From contig NZ_JAGTJJ010000030.1 of the NCBI RefSeq assembly GCF_028435365.1, positions 62,001-126,000 of the forward strand: 64,000 nucleotides of DNA. Direction: 5' to 3'. Positions 54,645 through 63,799 of the stretch are shown here, one piece after another. The DNA comes from Polyangium jinanense (GTDB lineage: Bacteria > Myxococcota > Polyangia > Polyangiales > Polyangiaceae). Position 1 is the stretch's first letter. Each line of letters starts with the position of its first letter. Under the pieces are notes generated by a model, which was not told the DNA's origin, did not search any database, and worked only from the letters and a program-made list of their open reading frames with translations. Made by a program: the position numbers and the translations under genes.

Positions 54645-54968
54645 TCACGAAAATAAAGTGGGGAGGAACTGCTGCATTTGCTTGGCCTGGGCCTCGGCGC
54701 GGGCGCGGCAGGCCTCGAGGCGGGCGCGCAGCGGGCCGTCAGCATCCCGGGCGCCACGGCGAAAGACCTCGGCCGCGCGCTCGTGCGTGAGCTTGAGCAA
54801 AGGTGCGAGGCTCTTCTGATCGACGCGCATCGGAGCGTCGAGGAGCACGATGCACGCTTCGGCCGCATCCCGCAGATCCGATGCGTCGAGGGCGTCGGCG
54901 ACCGGGAGAAGCTCGACGAGCGACTGCTTGAGGGTGTCTCGCCCGCCTTTGGGTATCGCGCTGGACAT
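54645..54968 (-). CDS. 107-residue helical protein, unknown
   Basis: Starts MSSAIPKGGRDTLKQSLVEL at ATG 54968. The reading frame stays open to 55280, but the added part has many A/T third positions and is judged non-coding. The protein is almost entirely helical (DLRDAAEACIVLLDAPM, SLAPLLKLTHERAAEVF, RARLEACRARAEAQAKQMQQ). No signal or TM segment is seen, and there are only two cysteines. The helical amphipathic pattern suggests a small cytoplasmic adaptor. No family is recognised. It may be co-transcribed with the GH5-like gene downstream. Confidence 0.65.
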   Translation of the reverse strand: MSSAIPKGGRDTLKQSLVELLPVADALDASDLRDAAEACIVLLDAPMRVDQKSLAPLLKLTHERAAEVFRRGARDADGPLRARLEACRARAEAQAKQMQQFLPTLFS

Positions 54969-55367
54969 GAGGATGAGTCCAGGATAGCGGAGGAATTCGG
55001 TTCGGCCATCCGGGGCGTTATTTGTCGCGACGCGGCAAGCACGCCTCCCGGTCGCCCCGCCTCGAAGCGCCAAGATCGTGCCGCAAGAGGTGCAACCCGG
55101 ACGGGTGATTTCGACAAGACCGGCCGTCCGGGGGTCCCTGGAACCGGGTGTCCCGACAAACGCAAAACGAGCGAGAGACGCGATCGGTGCGCCCCTCGCT
55201 CGCGAGAGCAGCAGCGTCCCCCCCGAGCCGCTGTCTGCTCTCCTGCCCGATCCTACCCCGCGCACGTCAAAAAGCCCCACGTCCGGAGAGCAATCCCCTG
55301 TGGGGATGTCGGTTTTTGGGGAGACGAAAAGCTAGAACATCGAGCGGTCGTCAAACCGCTCGATGTT
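54969..55367. other. Intergenic region ending in a terminator
   Basis: About 400 bases. Apart from the terminator at 55330-55373 it contains an ATCCCC-TGT-GGGGAT hairpin at 55293-55307. The GGTTTTTGG that follows could serve a rightward transcript, but none is known. The ORF-like extension of the small helical gene lacks coding bias. The promoter of that gene should lie here; none was identified. Confidence 0.45.
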
Positions 55368-55373
55368 CTAGCT
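55330..55373 (-). terminator. 19-bp perfect inverted repeat terminator containing a stop codon
   Basis: AGCTAGAACATCGAGCGGT and its exact complement are separated by six bases; on the leftward strand the stem is followed by TTTTCG. The TAG stop of the membrane spermidine-synthase-like gene (55368-55370) is inside the first arm. It ends that gene's transcript immediately after translation. Confidence 0.85.
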
Positions 55374-57830
55374 GGAATGGGCCGAGGCGCCCTGGGGCAG
55401 ATCGATCTCGGGCACGGTCGGGCGTTCGCTGATCGGCGTGACGCGATCGCCGGGCAGAGGCTCGGGGCGCGGCGCCGCGAGCCGGGTCGGCCGCCGCGCC
55501 GCAGGGACGAACGCAGCAGCGAGCAGCACGGAGGCACCACCGCAGAGCACGGCGGCGCTGTAGCCGAGGCGGAGCGCGAGCAGGGCGCCGCCGAAGAGCG
55601 CGAACGCGGCGAACGATCCAGCGACGGCCATCGCGAGGGGCAACGCGCGATCGGCGATCGAGGACGCGATGCGCACGCCGAGCGCGAGGAGCGCGCCGAG
55701 GCTGAGGCCGATCACGCCGAGGATCGCGGCGGCGACGCCGATCCGCGCCGGCAGCGTGAGCCCAAGGGCCAGACCGAGCGCCGGATCGAGGCCCATCGCG
55801 AGGGGCGCGAGGACGAACACGAGCGCGAGCGACCAGCGCTGCGCCGCGCCCCGCGCGCCCACATCCCCGGGCCGATGCCCGAGCCCGAAGCCCACGCCGA
55901 GCGCGAGCAAGAAGACGAGCGGCAGCACGAGCGCCACGAGATCCGCACGGCCCACGACCACGCCGAGCCGCGGAATCAGCGCCCCGCCGATGAGCGAGAG
56001 ACCCGCCGCAGAAAAACCGAGCGCGAGCGCCGCGCGCAGGATCGATCCACGCGAAGCGCCGTCGAGCGTCCGCCGCGCCGCCACGAGCGGCCCGAGCAGC
56101 GCGATGAACGCGACGATCGCCGTCACCACGAGGCCGGCGGCGATCGTCAAGAGCCCTCGCTGGTTCTCCTTCAGCCCACGCACGTCGAGCAGCGTCTTCT
56201 TCAGGTTGCCCGGCGCGACCGTGGAGAACCAGAAGGGACGATCGTCCGTCGGCGGCCGGAGATCCGTGCCCTGCTGCGCCGAGAGCGCGGCCGGATCGGC
56301 CCCCTCGACGAGCAAGCGACGGATGTTCCCTTTCGGCGCGTCCGCCATGAGCAGCTCGGTGTACTTGTGCCGCCGGCAGTGCGACCGAAGGTTCGTGAGC
56401 TCCTCGGCGTGGAGCGGCGTGCGCTTCACGAGCAGCGAGGTGATCTTGTCCTTCGTGCAGCCGAAGAGGTGCTTCGCAGGCGTCTGTGCGCCCGTGTCGC
56501 GCAGCGCGCGCGTCGCGAGCGCGACGAGCCGATCCGCCTCCACCTCGGGGCGCGAGAGCGTCACGGTGCCCTCGGGCACGACCGCGAGCAGCAGATCTCG
56601 CACGGCCTGCGTCGTGAAGAGCGGGATCGGCGTGGCCGCGACGGCGCCGACCGGCGAAGGCGAGAAGGCGTCGACGTACCCGACGACGATGCTGCGATAA
56701 GGCACGGGCGGGCGCCTCGCGAAGGCGCGGGGTCCGTCGACCGTGACCCGGATCTCGGGTTTGTCGTAGAGCTCCCCGCTCCACGCGCGCGACTCGCCGC
56801 GCATGATCTCGTGCACGAGGGTCGGGTCCGGCTCGACCGCGTAGATCTCTTTCTGGTTCTGCCGAAGCGCGGACCGGAGCCCGCGCCCGCCGGCCGATCC
56901 CACGACGAGCACGGGCCCCTTGTCCTTGTGGAGGACGTAGCCGAGCTCGTCCGGCGAGGCCGGCGGCGTCTGCTTCCCCTCGTAGATCGGCGTGCCCATC
57001 GTGCCGTCGGCGCGCAGCCACGCAGCGCCCGCGGAGGGTTTGTCCACGGTGAGCAGGCCGCGGTTCGTCCAGCGCTGGAAGGCGACGCGCTCGATCTGGA
57101 TCCACCGGATGGTCGCGAGCTTGAGGTACGGCGCGCCGATCTCGCCCGCGAGGAGCACCGAGCAGCCGAGCACGAACGTGGTGACGACGCCGAGGTGCAC
57201 CCGCGGCGACTCCGCTTCACCGGACGACCCCTCGCCCTCGGTCTCGACGAACTCACGCCGCGCCGCGACCGCGAACAGCGCGGCCGCGAGGCTCGCGGCG
57301 ATCGCCGCGCCGAGCCCCACCCGCGCAGGCCCGAACCGCAGAACGAACGCCGCCACGACGACGCCACACGCCGCGCCGAGGAGCCCGCTCTTGCCGACGT
57401 CGGCCACGCGCCGCCGCGCCACGCCGAGCGCGCCCGTGAGCGTCACGCCCGCGAGCAGGAACGGCAGGAGCGAGGTGCCGAGGAAGATCGCGAGCTGGCC
57501 GAGCGCCGCACGATCGAAGGTGTCGACCGAGCGAGCGCGCACCCCGACCACGACCGAGACGGCCATCGCGCCCGCGGAAAGCGCGGCGAAATGCGCAACC
57601 GGCGCAGCGCTGCGAGGAGGCTTCCCGATGCCCCGCACGACCGATCCGAGGAGCGCCCCGAGGCCAAGCCCGAGCGGCAGCAGCATGAACCACACGAGCT
57701 CGAAGTGAGGCCCGAGCAAGGCGGAGTACAGCCGCACGAGCGCGATCGAGAGCACCACGAACGCGGCGAGGTAAAGCGCGATCCCCCCGGCGAGGGCCCT
57801 CGACTGGCTGACCGACATTGCGAGGGACAT
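55368..57830 (-). CDS. Membrane-embedded spermidine-synthase-like protein
   Basis: A protein of 820 residues. An N-terminal block of about six TM helices is followed by a Rossmann-type SpeE-like domain (about residues 225-520) with PVLVVGSAGGRGLRSALR, EIYAVEPDPTLVHEI, VTVDGPRAFARR and ADAPKGNIRRL. A second block of six to seven TM helices comes next, then a basic Pro-rich tail. TM-SpeE-TM proteins are a known bacterial family whose substrate is undetermined. In the SpeE core the usual GGGxG nucleotide loop is GSAGGRG, so cofactor binding may differ. The stop codon lies in the terminator stem. Confidence 0.82.
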   Translation of the reverse strand: MSLAMSVSQSRALAGGIALYLAAFVVLSIALVRLYSALLGPHFELVWFMLLPLGLGLGALLGSVVRGIGKPPRSAAPVAHFAALSAGAMAVSVVVGVRARSVDTFDRAALGQLAIFLGTSLLPFLLAGVTLTGALGVARRRVADVGKSGLLGAACGVVVAAFVLRFGPARVGLGAAIAASLAAALFAVAARREFVETEGEGSSGEAESPRVHLGVVTTFVLGCSVLLAGEIGAPYLKLATIRWIQIERVAFQRWTNRGLLTVDKPSAGAAWLRADGTMGTPIYEGKQTPPASPDELGYVLHKDKGPVLVVGSAGGRGLRSALRQNQKEIYAVEPDPTLVHEIMRGESRAWSGELYDKPEIRVTVDGPRAFARRPPVPYRSIVVGYVDAFSPSPVGAVAATPIPLFTTQAVRDLLLAVVPEGTVTLSRPEVEADRLVALATRALRDTGAQTPAKHLFGCTKDKITSLLVKRTPLHAEELTNLRSHCRRHKYTELLMADAPKGNIRRLLVEGADPAALSAQQGTDLRPPTDDRPFWFSTVAPGNLKKTLLDVRGLKENQRGLLTIAAGLVVTAIVAFIALLGPLVAARRTLDGASRGSILRAALALGFSAAGLSLIGGALIPRLGVVVGRADLVALVLPLVFLLALGVGFGLGHRPGDVGARGAAQRWSLALVFVLAPLAMGLDPALGLALGLTLPARIGVAAAILGVIGLSLGALLALGVRIASSIADRALPLAMAVAGSFAAFALFGGALLALRLGYSAAVLCGGASVLLAAAFVPAARRPTRLAAPRPEPLPGDRVTPISERPTVPEIDLPQGASAHSS

Positions 57831-57893
57831 CGTCTAGCACGGGTCGAAGCTCGTTGACCCGCCGAATCTCTCGCGGCCTTTCGCTCGCTTCCC

Positions 57894-59753
57894 TCAGCGT
57901 TCTTTGCCGAGCGGCGAGAGCGGCCACGGGCGCAGCAGCGGAACGGCCGCCATCGGGCCGCTTTGCCGGAGCGCGCGGGCGCACTCGTCGACGAGCAGGC
58001 GCCGCGGCCCGAACGCCGTCCCGTTCGCGGCATCGGCATCCATGAGCCGCGTGGGCGTGTCGCGGCCGAAGTCGTCGGGATGACCGGGATCGTCGAGCAG
58101 CACGTGCCCGAGCTCGTGCGCGAGGGCGAAGCTCGCGCGGTCGGCCCGGAGCGCGGCGCGATCCGTGATGAGCACGTTACGCACCGCGCCACCGTCGGCG
58201 CCGATGAAGCTCTCGCCGATACGGCCACTGCCCGCGAAGTTCGGAACCACGATCACCTCGATCGTCGACGGATCCCCATCGTCGAGCGCCTTGATGAGCG
58301 CGCGCTCCTCGACCGTGCCCGCGATCGCGTCGATGTCGTTGAAGTGCTGCAGCCCGTCTTCGAGCTCGACGCGCCCGATGCACGCCGTGAGCAGCGTGTC
58401 CGTGCTGACCGGCCCCGACGCGGGCGGCTCGACGAGCGCAGGCTCGCCGCTCTTGCGCCGCACGAGCACGTCGGAGCTCCCGCGCGCGCCCGCGGCGATC
58501 GTCGCGTTGTCCGAGACGCGGGCCACGAAGCCCGCCGATGCGATCGCCGTCGCGAGCACGCGCGCCGCGCCCGCGGGCGTCGTGCCCTTCTCGAGCGTCA
58601 CCGCGATCTCGCGCCCGTCCACGCGCACGCGCACCTTGCCGCCGCCCGCCGCGGGCAAGCCATGATCACAACCGAGCGCCACGAGGTGCGGGCGCGGTGG
58701 ATCCACGATCGTGATCTCCGTCTCGGCGGGCGGCCCGAAGCTCACGCCACACGCGCCCCACAGCGTACTCGCTTGCGCCACGTCCGCGCGCGCGAGCGCC
58801 ATCGCGCCCGCGTCGTCTCCGCCCACGGGCGGCGGCCCGCCCGATCGCGGACGCACGAGGAACACGCGCAGCACGCCGCGGTAGCGCACGAGCGAACCAA
58901 GCGGCGATACGCGCGGACCTGCAACGCGCAGGCCTCCGAGCTTGCGCGGCTCGCCGAGCAGCGCGACCTCCACCGCGCCGCCGAGCTCCGCGCGCACCGA
59001 TCGATCACGCACCGTCGGGTGGTTTCGATCGATCTCGTCCGGCACCACGCGGATGGGCGCGGTCGAGGCGCACGTGAGCGACGCGCCCACGCCGTCGGGA
59101 CACGGAACCGGCCCGAGCATCAAGGGCTCGAGTCGATCGACGATCGCGCCCGACGGCGCGCGGCCCGTCACGCGCACGACCGGCGGCAGATCGTCCGCCG
59201 TGGCCACGACGACGAAGCGCACCGCGTCGGGGTTCGTGCTCTTCGCATACGGATCCGCCGGCAGCCGCTCGGGCGGTGTGCGCTCGAGCGAAGCGTGCGA
59301 GCGCGCCGGATCCACGAACCGGCCCTGCCCATCGACCGGCCGCACGTCGATCGCCGAGATCGTACGCGTTCGTCCGAACGCCTTCACCTCACCGCGCCCC
59401 GGCCGCACGGCCTGCAGGGCGATACGCTTCGCGCCCGCGGGAATCACGCTCCCCGAGAACGGCCGCCCATCCACGAGCAGGCGCGCCACGTCGCCGCGGA
59501 CCTCGATCGTTCGATCCTTGCCCTTCGGCAACACGAGCTCGAACAGGTCCGTGGACGGCGCGACGACGTCCTGCTCCGCGTCGGGCCGACCATCGACGTC
59601 GTCGTCGTCGCGATCGACGCCGAGCACGATCCGATCGTCGGCCTGCGCCGCGGGCAGGTTCTCCGGGCTCCCCTGCCCCGCGGCCGCGAGGACGATCCCG
59701 AGGACGAGCGCGCGCCCGAAGGGCCTTCCGCGCTCGCCTCGGGCGAGGCTCAC
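57894..59753 (-). CDS. Secreted zincin-type metalloprotease-like protein
   Basis: A protein of 619 residues from GTG 59753, overlapping the OmpA stop as GTGA. A signal-like N-terminus (RALVLGIVLAAAGQGS) and an Asp-rich motif (VDRDDDDVDGRPDAEQD) lead into a beta-rich region of about 450 residues. Near the C-terminus lies AHELGHVLLDDPGHPDDF (about 545-562) and 13 residues on LMDAD. This is an HExxH zinc site with a possible third His after seven residues and a Met-turn-like Met, as in metzincins. Peptidase activity is inference. It is translationally coupled to OmpA-TSP3, so it probably acts at the same envelope site. Confidence 0.75.
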   Translation of the reverse strand: MSLARGERGRPFGRALVLGIVLAAAGQGSPENLPAAQADDRIVLGVDRDDDDVDGRPDAEQDVVAPSTDLFELVLPKGKDRTIEVRGDVARLLVDGRPFSGSVIPAGAKRIALQAVRPGRGEVKAFGRTRTISAIDVRPVDGQGRFVDPARSHASLERTPPERLPADPYAKSTNPDAVRFVVVATADDLPPVVRVTGRAPSGAIVDRLEPLMLGPVPCPDGVGASLTCASTAPIRVVPDEIDRNHPTVRDRSVRAELGGAVEVALLGEPRKLGGLRVAGPRVSPLGSLVRYRGVLRVFLVRPRSGGPPPVGGDDAGAMALARADVAQASTLWGACGVSFGPPAETEITIVDPPRPHLVALGCDHGLPAAGGGKVRVRVDGREIAVTLEKGTTPAGAARVLATAIASAGFVARVSDNATIAAGARGSSDVLVRRKSGEPALVEPPASGPVSTDTLLTACIGRVELEDGLQHFNDIDAIAGTVEERALIKALDDGDPSTIEVIVVPNFAGSGRIGESFIGADGGAVRNVLITDRAALRADRASFALAHELGHVLLDDPGHPDDFGRDTPTRLMDADAANGTAFGPRRLLVDECARALRQSGPMAAVPLLRPWPLSPLGKER

Positions 59754-61459
59754 CGCCCCTCGATCGCCTGCGTGACGATGTGGAACTCGACGCGACGGTT
59801 ACGCGCCTGCCCCTCGGCCGACGCGTTGCTCGCGACCGGCTTGCGCGCGCCAAAGCCCTTCGATTGGAGCCGGTTCGCTGCGATGCCACCCTTGTTGATC
59901 AGGTAGTCGCGCACGGCCGCGGCGCGGTTCGCCGAGAGCTTGTCGTTGTACTCGGGCTTGCCGACGTCGTCGGTGTGGCCTTCGACGCTGACGAGCTTGA
60001 TCTCAGGGTTCGCCCTGAGCAGGCGCACGACCTCGTCGAGGATCGGGTAGCTCTTCGGCAGGATCACGTTGCTGTCGAACTCGAACTCGACCTGCTTCGT
60101 GATCTGAATCTCGCTCGATCCGCTGATGCGGCGAATGAACTGCGGGCACCCTTCCTTCTCGGGATCGTCGCCGCGCATGCCCGGCTCCTTCGGGCACTTG
60201 TCCTCGACGTCGGGCACCGTGTCCTGATCGGCGTCGTCCTCGGGGCAGCCGTCGCGATCGTCGATGTTGTCCTTGTCCTCGGGGACGGCCGGGCACTTGT
60301 CGACGTTGTCGGGGATGCCGTCCTTATCGAGATCGGACATCGTCGGACAGCCGTCGTCGGGGTTCGGCGGCGCCTTGTCTTCCTTGTCGACGGGGCACAT
60401 GTCGACGAGGTCCGGGAAGCCGTCCTTGTCCGTGTCGACGTCGTCGCGGAACTGGTAACGCGCCGAGCCCGCGCCGACCTCGGTGTCCTTGAGCTGGAAG
60501 GCGCCGCCGACGACGGCGACGATGCGCATGTCGGGCGCGTAGCCGCCTGTGAGGCGCGAGCCGATCGAGAGGCCCGCCCATGAAATTTTCTTCGCGTCGA
60601 GCGCCATGCGACCCGAGAGCGACCACTCGAGCGGCGAGGCGTCGAGCTCGCCGAGCGTCTCGGGGAGCATGCCCACGGAGCCGAAGATCTCGGCCCCGAT
60701 GCGAAGACGATCCTGCATGAGCGGCACGTAGCCGCCGACGCCGTACGTGAGCTCGCGACCGACCGTGAGCTCGTGCAGCTTCGCGGTGGGCCGGATGGAG
60801 AAGCCCGCGTTCACCGTGATGAAAAACTTCTTCGCGTCGTACTCCGTGGCGAGACCGACGCTGCCCCACGCTTCCTTGTCACCGCCGAAGGAGAACTCGT
60901 CGCCGGTCGGCAAGAACGCCGACGCGCGCAGGCCGAGCTTGAAGGACTTGTCCTCCGTGCGGAACACGATGAAGCGACCGTCGAGCCGCATATCCATCGG
61001 CGCGAAGGCTTGCATGTTGACGTTCTGGTTGAGCGCGACGGCCGAGTTGCCCGTGGGGTTGCCGCTCTGGTAGAGCGCGAGCGGCAGCGTCACCTGCACC
61101 GCGCCGCGCTCGAGGATCTCGGCACCGGCCGTGATGTACGCCGTGAGCTGATTGGCAACGGGCGGGCCTTTGAGCGTCTCGGCCTTGTCGAGGTTGTCGA
61201 CGTGGTTGTCGACGCGCAGCGGGTTCAGCGAGAAGCCGAGCCCGAACTGGCCGTAGAGGCGCGTCTGGCCAATCTCAGGGCGCCAGATCCCGAGGCCGTC
61301 GGCAGGCGCGCCGCCGATCTGCAGCCGGTCGAGGTAAAACGTCTTGTCTTGCGCGTGCGCCGCGAGCGGCACGAGCAAGGTCGCAAGGAGGGTGGCGCCG
61401 GGCAGCAGGGTCTTCTTCGCCCGCACTGCCCATGCGGGTCCCGTATGTCGTCGAACCAT
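59750..61459 (-). CDS. OmpA-family protein with thrombospondin-type-3 repeats
   Basis: A protein of 569 residues from ATG 61459 (a GTG sits one codon before). The signal ends LAAHAQ. The first 290 residues form beta strands of a possible beta-barrel. About residues 305-430 hold four TSP3-type calcium repeats (DTDKDGFPDLVDMCP, DLDKDGIPDNVDKCP, DADQDTVPDVEDKCP). The C-terminal OmpA domain (about 455-560) carries SVEGHTDDVGKPEYNDKLS, RAAAVRDYLINKGG and RNRRVEF, which binds peptidoglycan. It links outer membrane and wall and is typical of myxobacteria. It is coupled to the zincin-like gene downstream. Confidence 0.92.
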   Translation of the reverse strand: MVRRHTGPAWAVRAKKTLLPGATLLATLLVPLAAHAQDKTFYLDRLQIGGAPADGLGIWRPEIGQTRLYGQFGLGFSLNPLRVDNHVDNLDKAETLKGPPVANQLTAYITAGAEILERGAVQVTLPLALYQSGNPTGNSAVALNQNVNMQAFAPMDMRLDGRFIVFRTEDKSFKLGLRASAFLPTGDEFSFGGDKEAWGSVGLATEYDAKKFFITVNAGFSIRPTAKLHELTVGRELTYGVGGYVPLMQDRLRIGAEIFGSVGMLPETLGELDASPLEWSLSGRMALDAKKISWAGLSIGSRLTGGYAPDMRIVAVVGGAFQLKDTEVGAGSARYQFRDDVDTDKDGFPDLVDMCPVDKEDKAPPNPDDGCPTMSDLDKDGIPDNVDKCPAVPEDKDNIDDRDGCPEDDADQDTVPDVEDKCPKEPGMRGDDPEKEGCPQFIRRISGSSEIQITKQVEFEFDSNVILPKSYPILDEVVRLLRANPEIKLVSVEGHTDDVGKPEYNDKLSANRAAAVRDYLINKGGIAANRLQSKGFGARKPVASNASAEGQARNRRVEFHIVTQAIEGR

Positions 61460-61494
61460 CACGCGATGTCCTCTGTATCATTGTCCCGGCCAGA

Positions 61495-61538
61495 CCGGGT
61501 GACCGTTGCGCGCCCTCCCTTCACGCAAGGTCACCCGG
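61495..61538 (-). other. Long hairpin between the IgGFc-like and OmpA genes
   Basis: Arms CCGGGTGACC(G)TTGCG and CGCAAGGTCACCCGG pair over 15 bp with one bulged base and a 13-base loop, 14 bases past the IgGFc-like stop. No U run follows, so read-through into the OmpA gene is likely, with the hairpin protecting the upstream RNA. Confidence 0.6.
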
Positions 61539-61551
61539 GCGTCATGGACGG

Positions 61552-63357
61552 TCACTTCGGCGTCGGCGGAACGACGATCTCGTTGATGGGCAGGAATCCG
61601 GCGCCCGCGGGATAGGCGTACGAAACGCGGAGCGTCTGCTGCGTCGTGCCCCAGCCCCACACGGTGGCGCCGAAGGGCTGCGTGCTCGACATCTCCTGCG
61701 GCCCGTTCGTGCAGCCGTCCACGCCCTGGAAATCACCCTTCACGAGGTCCACGCGGGTGTACTCGTAGTCGCCGATGGCCTGCCACCCGTCGAGCTCGCC
61801 CTTGCACTTCAGCGTGACGGGGGCAAACTCGCCGGTCACCTTCGACTTGACACGCACCACGACGAGGCTCGTCTCCGGGTACGTCGGGTCCGTGAAGAGC
61901 ACGTAGCGACGCAGGAACTGCTGCGGCGGCACCACGTTCACCCAGTCCGGATCGCCGACGGCCGCGAACGGCGCGCCGCCCGTCATGTAGGCACCCAGGT
62001 AGAACGGGTGCTGCACGTCTTGGCTGCGCACGACGAACGGCCCCGGATCGTCGAACTCGAGGACCTGGCCCTGGTTGATCGTCGTGGGCGCGCCCGCGGG
62101 CTTCGTGGGCGTCCAGGTGAGGGCCGTCCCGTCGACCGCGCCGACGAGCCGCCACCGCGACGACTCCTCCGACCCGCTCGACCGGCTCTTGTACCGCACG
62201 GCCACGTATTCGTTGCCGAGCGCGCGCACCGGCGCGAGCTGCTGCTGGCCCGAGTCGCAGTCGTCTTGCATCGACGGCACGTTCATGCATTTCGACGCGC
62301 CGAACACGCCGATCGGTTTGTCCGAGGCGATGGGGCTGCCCGTGAGCTCCTCGGGCTGCGTGATCTGCAGGAACTGGCCCGCGTTCAAGATGTAGTCGAC
62401 GGGCTTGTTCACCTCGGATGCGGGGACGCCGCCGCCGCCGACGACCGCCACGTTCGGCAGGAGCGTGACCTTCGTGTTGTCCTGGTGCGCGAGGATCGCC
62501 ATCGAGGGCCAGGCGTCGGAGAAGATCTCGCTCGCCTTGTACGCGTTGATGGCGAGATAGTTGGTGTCCCAAGCACTCGTCGGGAGCAGCAGCGTGGCCG
62601 AGGTGACGTACGCCTGACCGCCGCCGTACGGCGAGATCTGGTAGGCCACGACGGGGTAGTCCGTGGTGATGTGGAAGGCGTCGCCCTTGCCCGTGTCGAT
62701 CACGCCGGTCTCGAGGTTCAGCGCCGCGGGCTTCGGGCAGTCGACGACGCTCGCGCCCTGCGACTTGCGCGACAGGAACAGGATCGCCACCTGCCCCACG
62801 TCGATCCCCGTCGCCGCGTTGTACGGGTCGTACTGGATCGCGCCGTTCGCGCCGATGCTCGGGATGTACGCGAACGTCGACGGATCGAGCGTCGAGCCCT
62901 TGCGCGAGACCTCGAGGTGCACCGGCTTCGACCAGGTATTCGCCACGAATGCGGCGAAACAGGCGCCGTCCGCCTGCGGGCGGAGCGCCGTCTTCAGCGC
63001 CCAGTAATCGCAGCCGTACGAGCTCTTCGACTCCTCGGCGGCCTGGCAGGGGTTGTCGATGCACTTCGCATTCGCGCAGCCCTGGTCCGAGGTGCATTGC
63101 ACCTTGACCTGGCCATAACAATCGACGACCGCCGTGAGATCGTTCGAGCACGTGTCATCGCAGCCTACGCCGCTGTCGGTGTCGATGATGACGCCGCCGG
63201 AGCCGCCGTCACCGCCTCCCCCGGGTCCTCCGGGCCCCGAGCCCGGGCCCGACGCCTCCGGGTCCGAGTATGAATCGGTGCACGCGGCATACGCCGTGGC
63301 GGCGAGGAGCGCCGAGATAGCGAGCGAGAAGCTCGAAGCCCAGCTGGACTTTTTCAC
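61552..63357 (-). CDS. IgGFc-binding-like lipoprotein (second copy)
   Basis: A protein of 601 residues from GTG 63357, with GGGAGG 5 bases upstream; seven further residues are possible. The signal ends ATAYAACT with a Cys, a plausible lipobox. A Gly/Pro/Ser-rich linker precedes a cysteine cluster (CDDTCSNDL, CTSDQGCANAKC, CIDNPC). The IgGFc-like domain then shows SYGCDYWAL, YPVVAYQISPYGGG, DKPIGVFGASKCMNVP and FLRRYVLFTDPTYPETS. It is homologous to the protein at 47438-49444 but only moderately similar. Probably an exported adhesive protein. It lies upstream of OmpA-TSP3 on the same strand. Confidence 0.84.
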   Translation of the reverse strand: MKKSSWASSFSLAISALLAATAYAACTDSYSDPEASGPGSGPGGPGGGGDGGSGGVIIDTDSGVGCDDTCSNDLTAVVDCYGQVKVQCTSDQGCANAKCIDNPCQAAEESKSSYGCDYWALKTALRPQADGACFAAFVANTWSKPVHLEVSRKGSTLDPSTFAYIPSIGANGAIQYDPYNAATGIDVGQVAILFLSRKSQGASVVDCPKPAALNLETGVIDTGKGDAFHITTDYPVVAYQISPYGGGQAYVTSATLLLPTSAWDTNYLAINAYKASEIFSDAWPSMAILAHQDNTKVTLLPNVAVVGGGGVPASEVNKPVDYILNAGQFLQITQPEELTGSPIASDKPIGVFGASKCMNVPSMQDDCDSGQQQLAPVRALGNEYVAVRYKSRSSGSEESSRWRLVGAVDGTALTWTPTKPAGAPTTINQGQVLEFDDPGPFVVRSQDVQHPFYLGAYMTGGAPFAAVGDPDWVNVVPPQQFLRRYVLFTDPTYPETSLVVVRVKSKVTGEFAPVTLKCKGELDGWQAIGDYEYTRVDLVKGDFQGVDGCTNGPQEMSSTQPFGATVWGWGTTQQTLRVSYAYPAGAGFLPINEIVVPPTPK

Positions 63358-63799
63358 GCAAACCTCCCTTTCCGGCAATGGGTCACGAGGGTACCACGAT
63401 CAGCAGGCTTCGGTACGGGGACAAACCCCGACTTCCTCCGCGTCTTCCCGGACGAACACCCTCGCGGAGACAGGCTCCGCGCGGAACGCGCGCAGCGAGG
63501 CCGGATCCATACGTCCATTCGAATGCGCCGTTCCTTTCCGTAGCAACCCACTTCTCTGGGCTGCTCGCCCGCTCGACGAACTGCCAGACTCGACCAGCCT
63601 TCGTCGGCAGCACCGACGAAGGGCGTCGGTGGTGTATCCTCTATAACCTTTAGATAGTAAGTAACGGACCGATCCTAGCCGACGTGGAAAAGTCCCGTCA
63701 AGGTCCGCCTCGCGGCCGCCTCGCCGGGATCTTGCCGTGTGCGACGTCGTGGGCCCGCACGCCCCGAGCGCACGAGCGGGCCGACGACGCTATCGCGGC
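63358..63799. other. Long leader/promoter region of the IgGFc-like gene
   Basis: About 440 bases with no supported gene. It holds the predicted promoter at 63672-63701, a perfect 10-bp inverted repeat CCTTCGTCGG/CCGACGAAGG at 63598-63622 in the leader, and an A/T-rich stretch near 63642-63662. Rubredoxin transcription would also run into it from the right. Confidence 0.5.
63672..63701 (-). promoter_or_regulatory. Predicted promoter of the second IgGFc-like gene
   Basis: Leftward TTGACG, 18-base spacer, TAGGAT: five and four consensus matches. It gives a leader of about 300 bases before the GTG at 63357, including the 10-bp hairpin at 63598-63622. Confidence 0.5.

Noticed and set aside
54969..55280. 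N-terminal extension of the 107-residue protein to 211 residues
   Set aside because: The extension has frequent A/T third positions, unlike all neighbours, and no domain; ATG 54968 is preferred.
54678..57857. Rightward 1059-codon frame opposite the spermidine-synthase-like gene
   Set aside because: Highly charged Arg/Glu low-complexity shadow of a membrane protein; no coding signals of its own.
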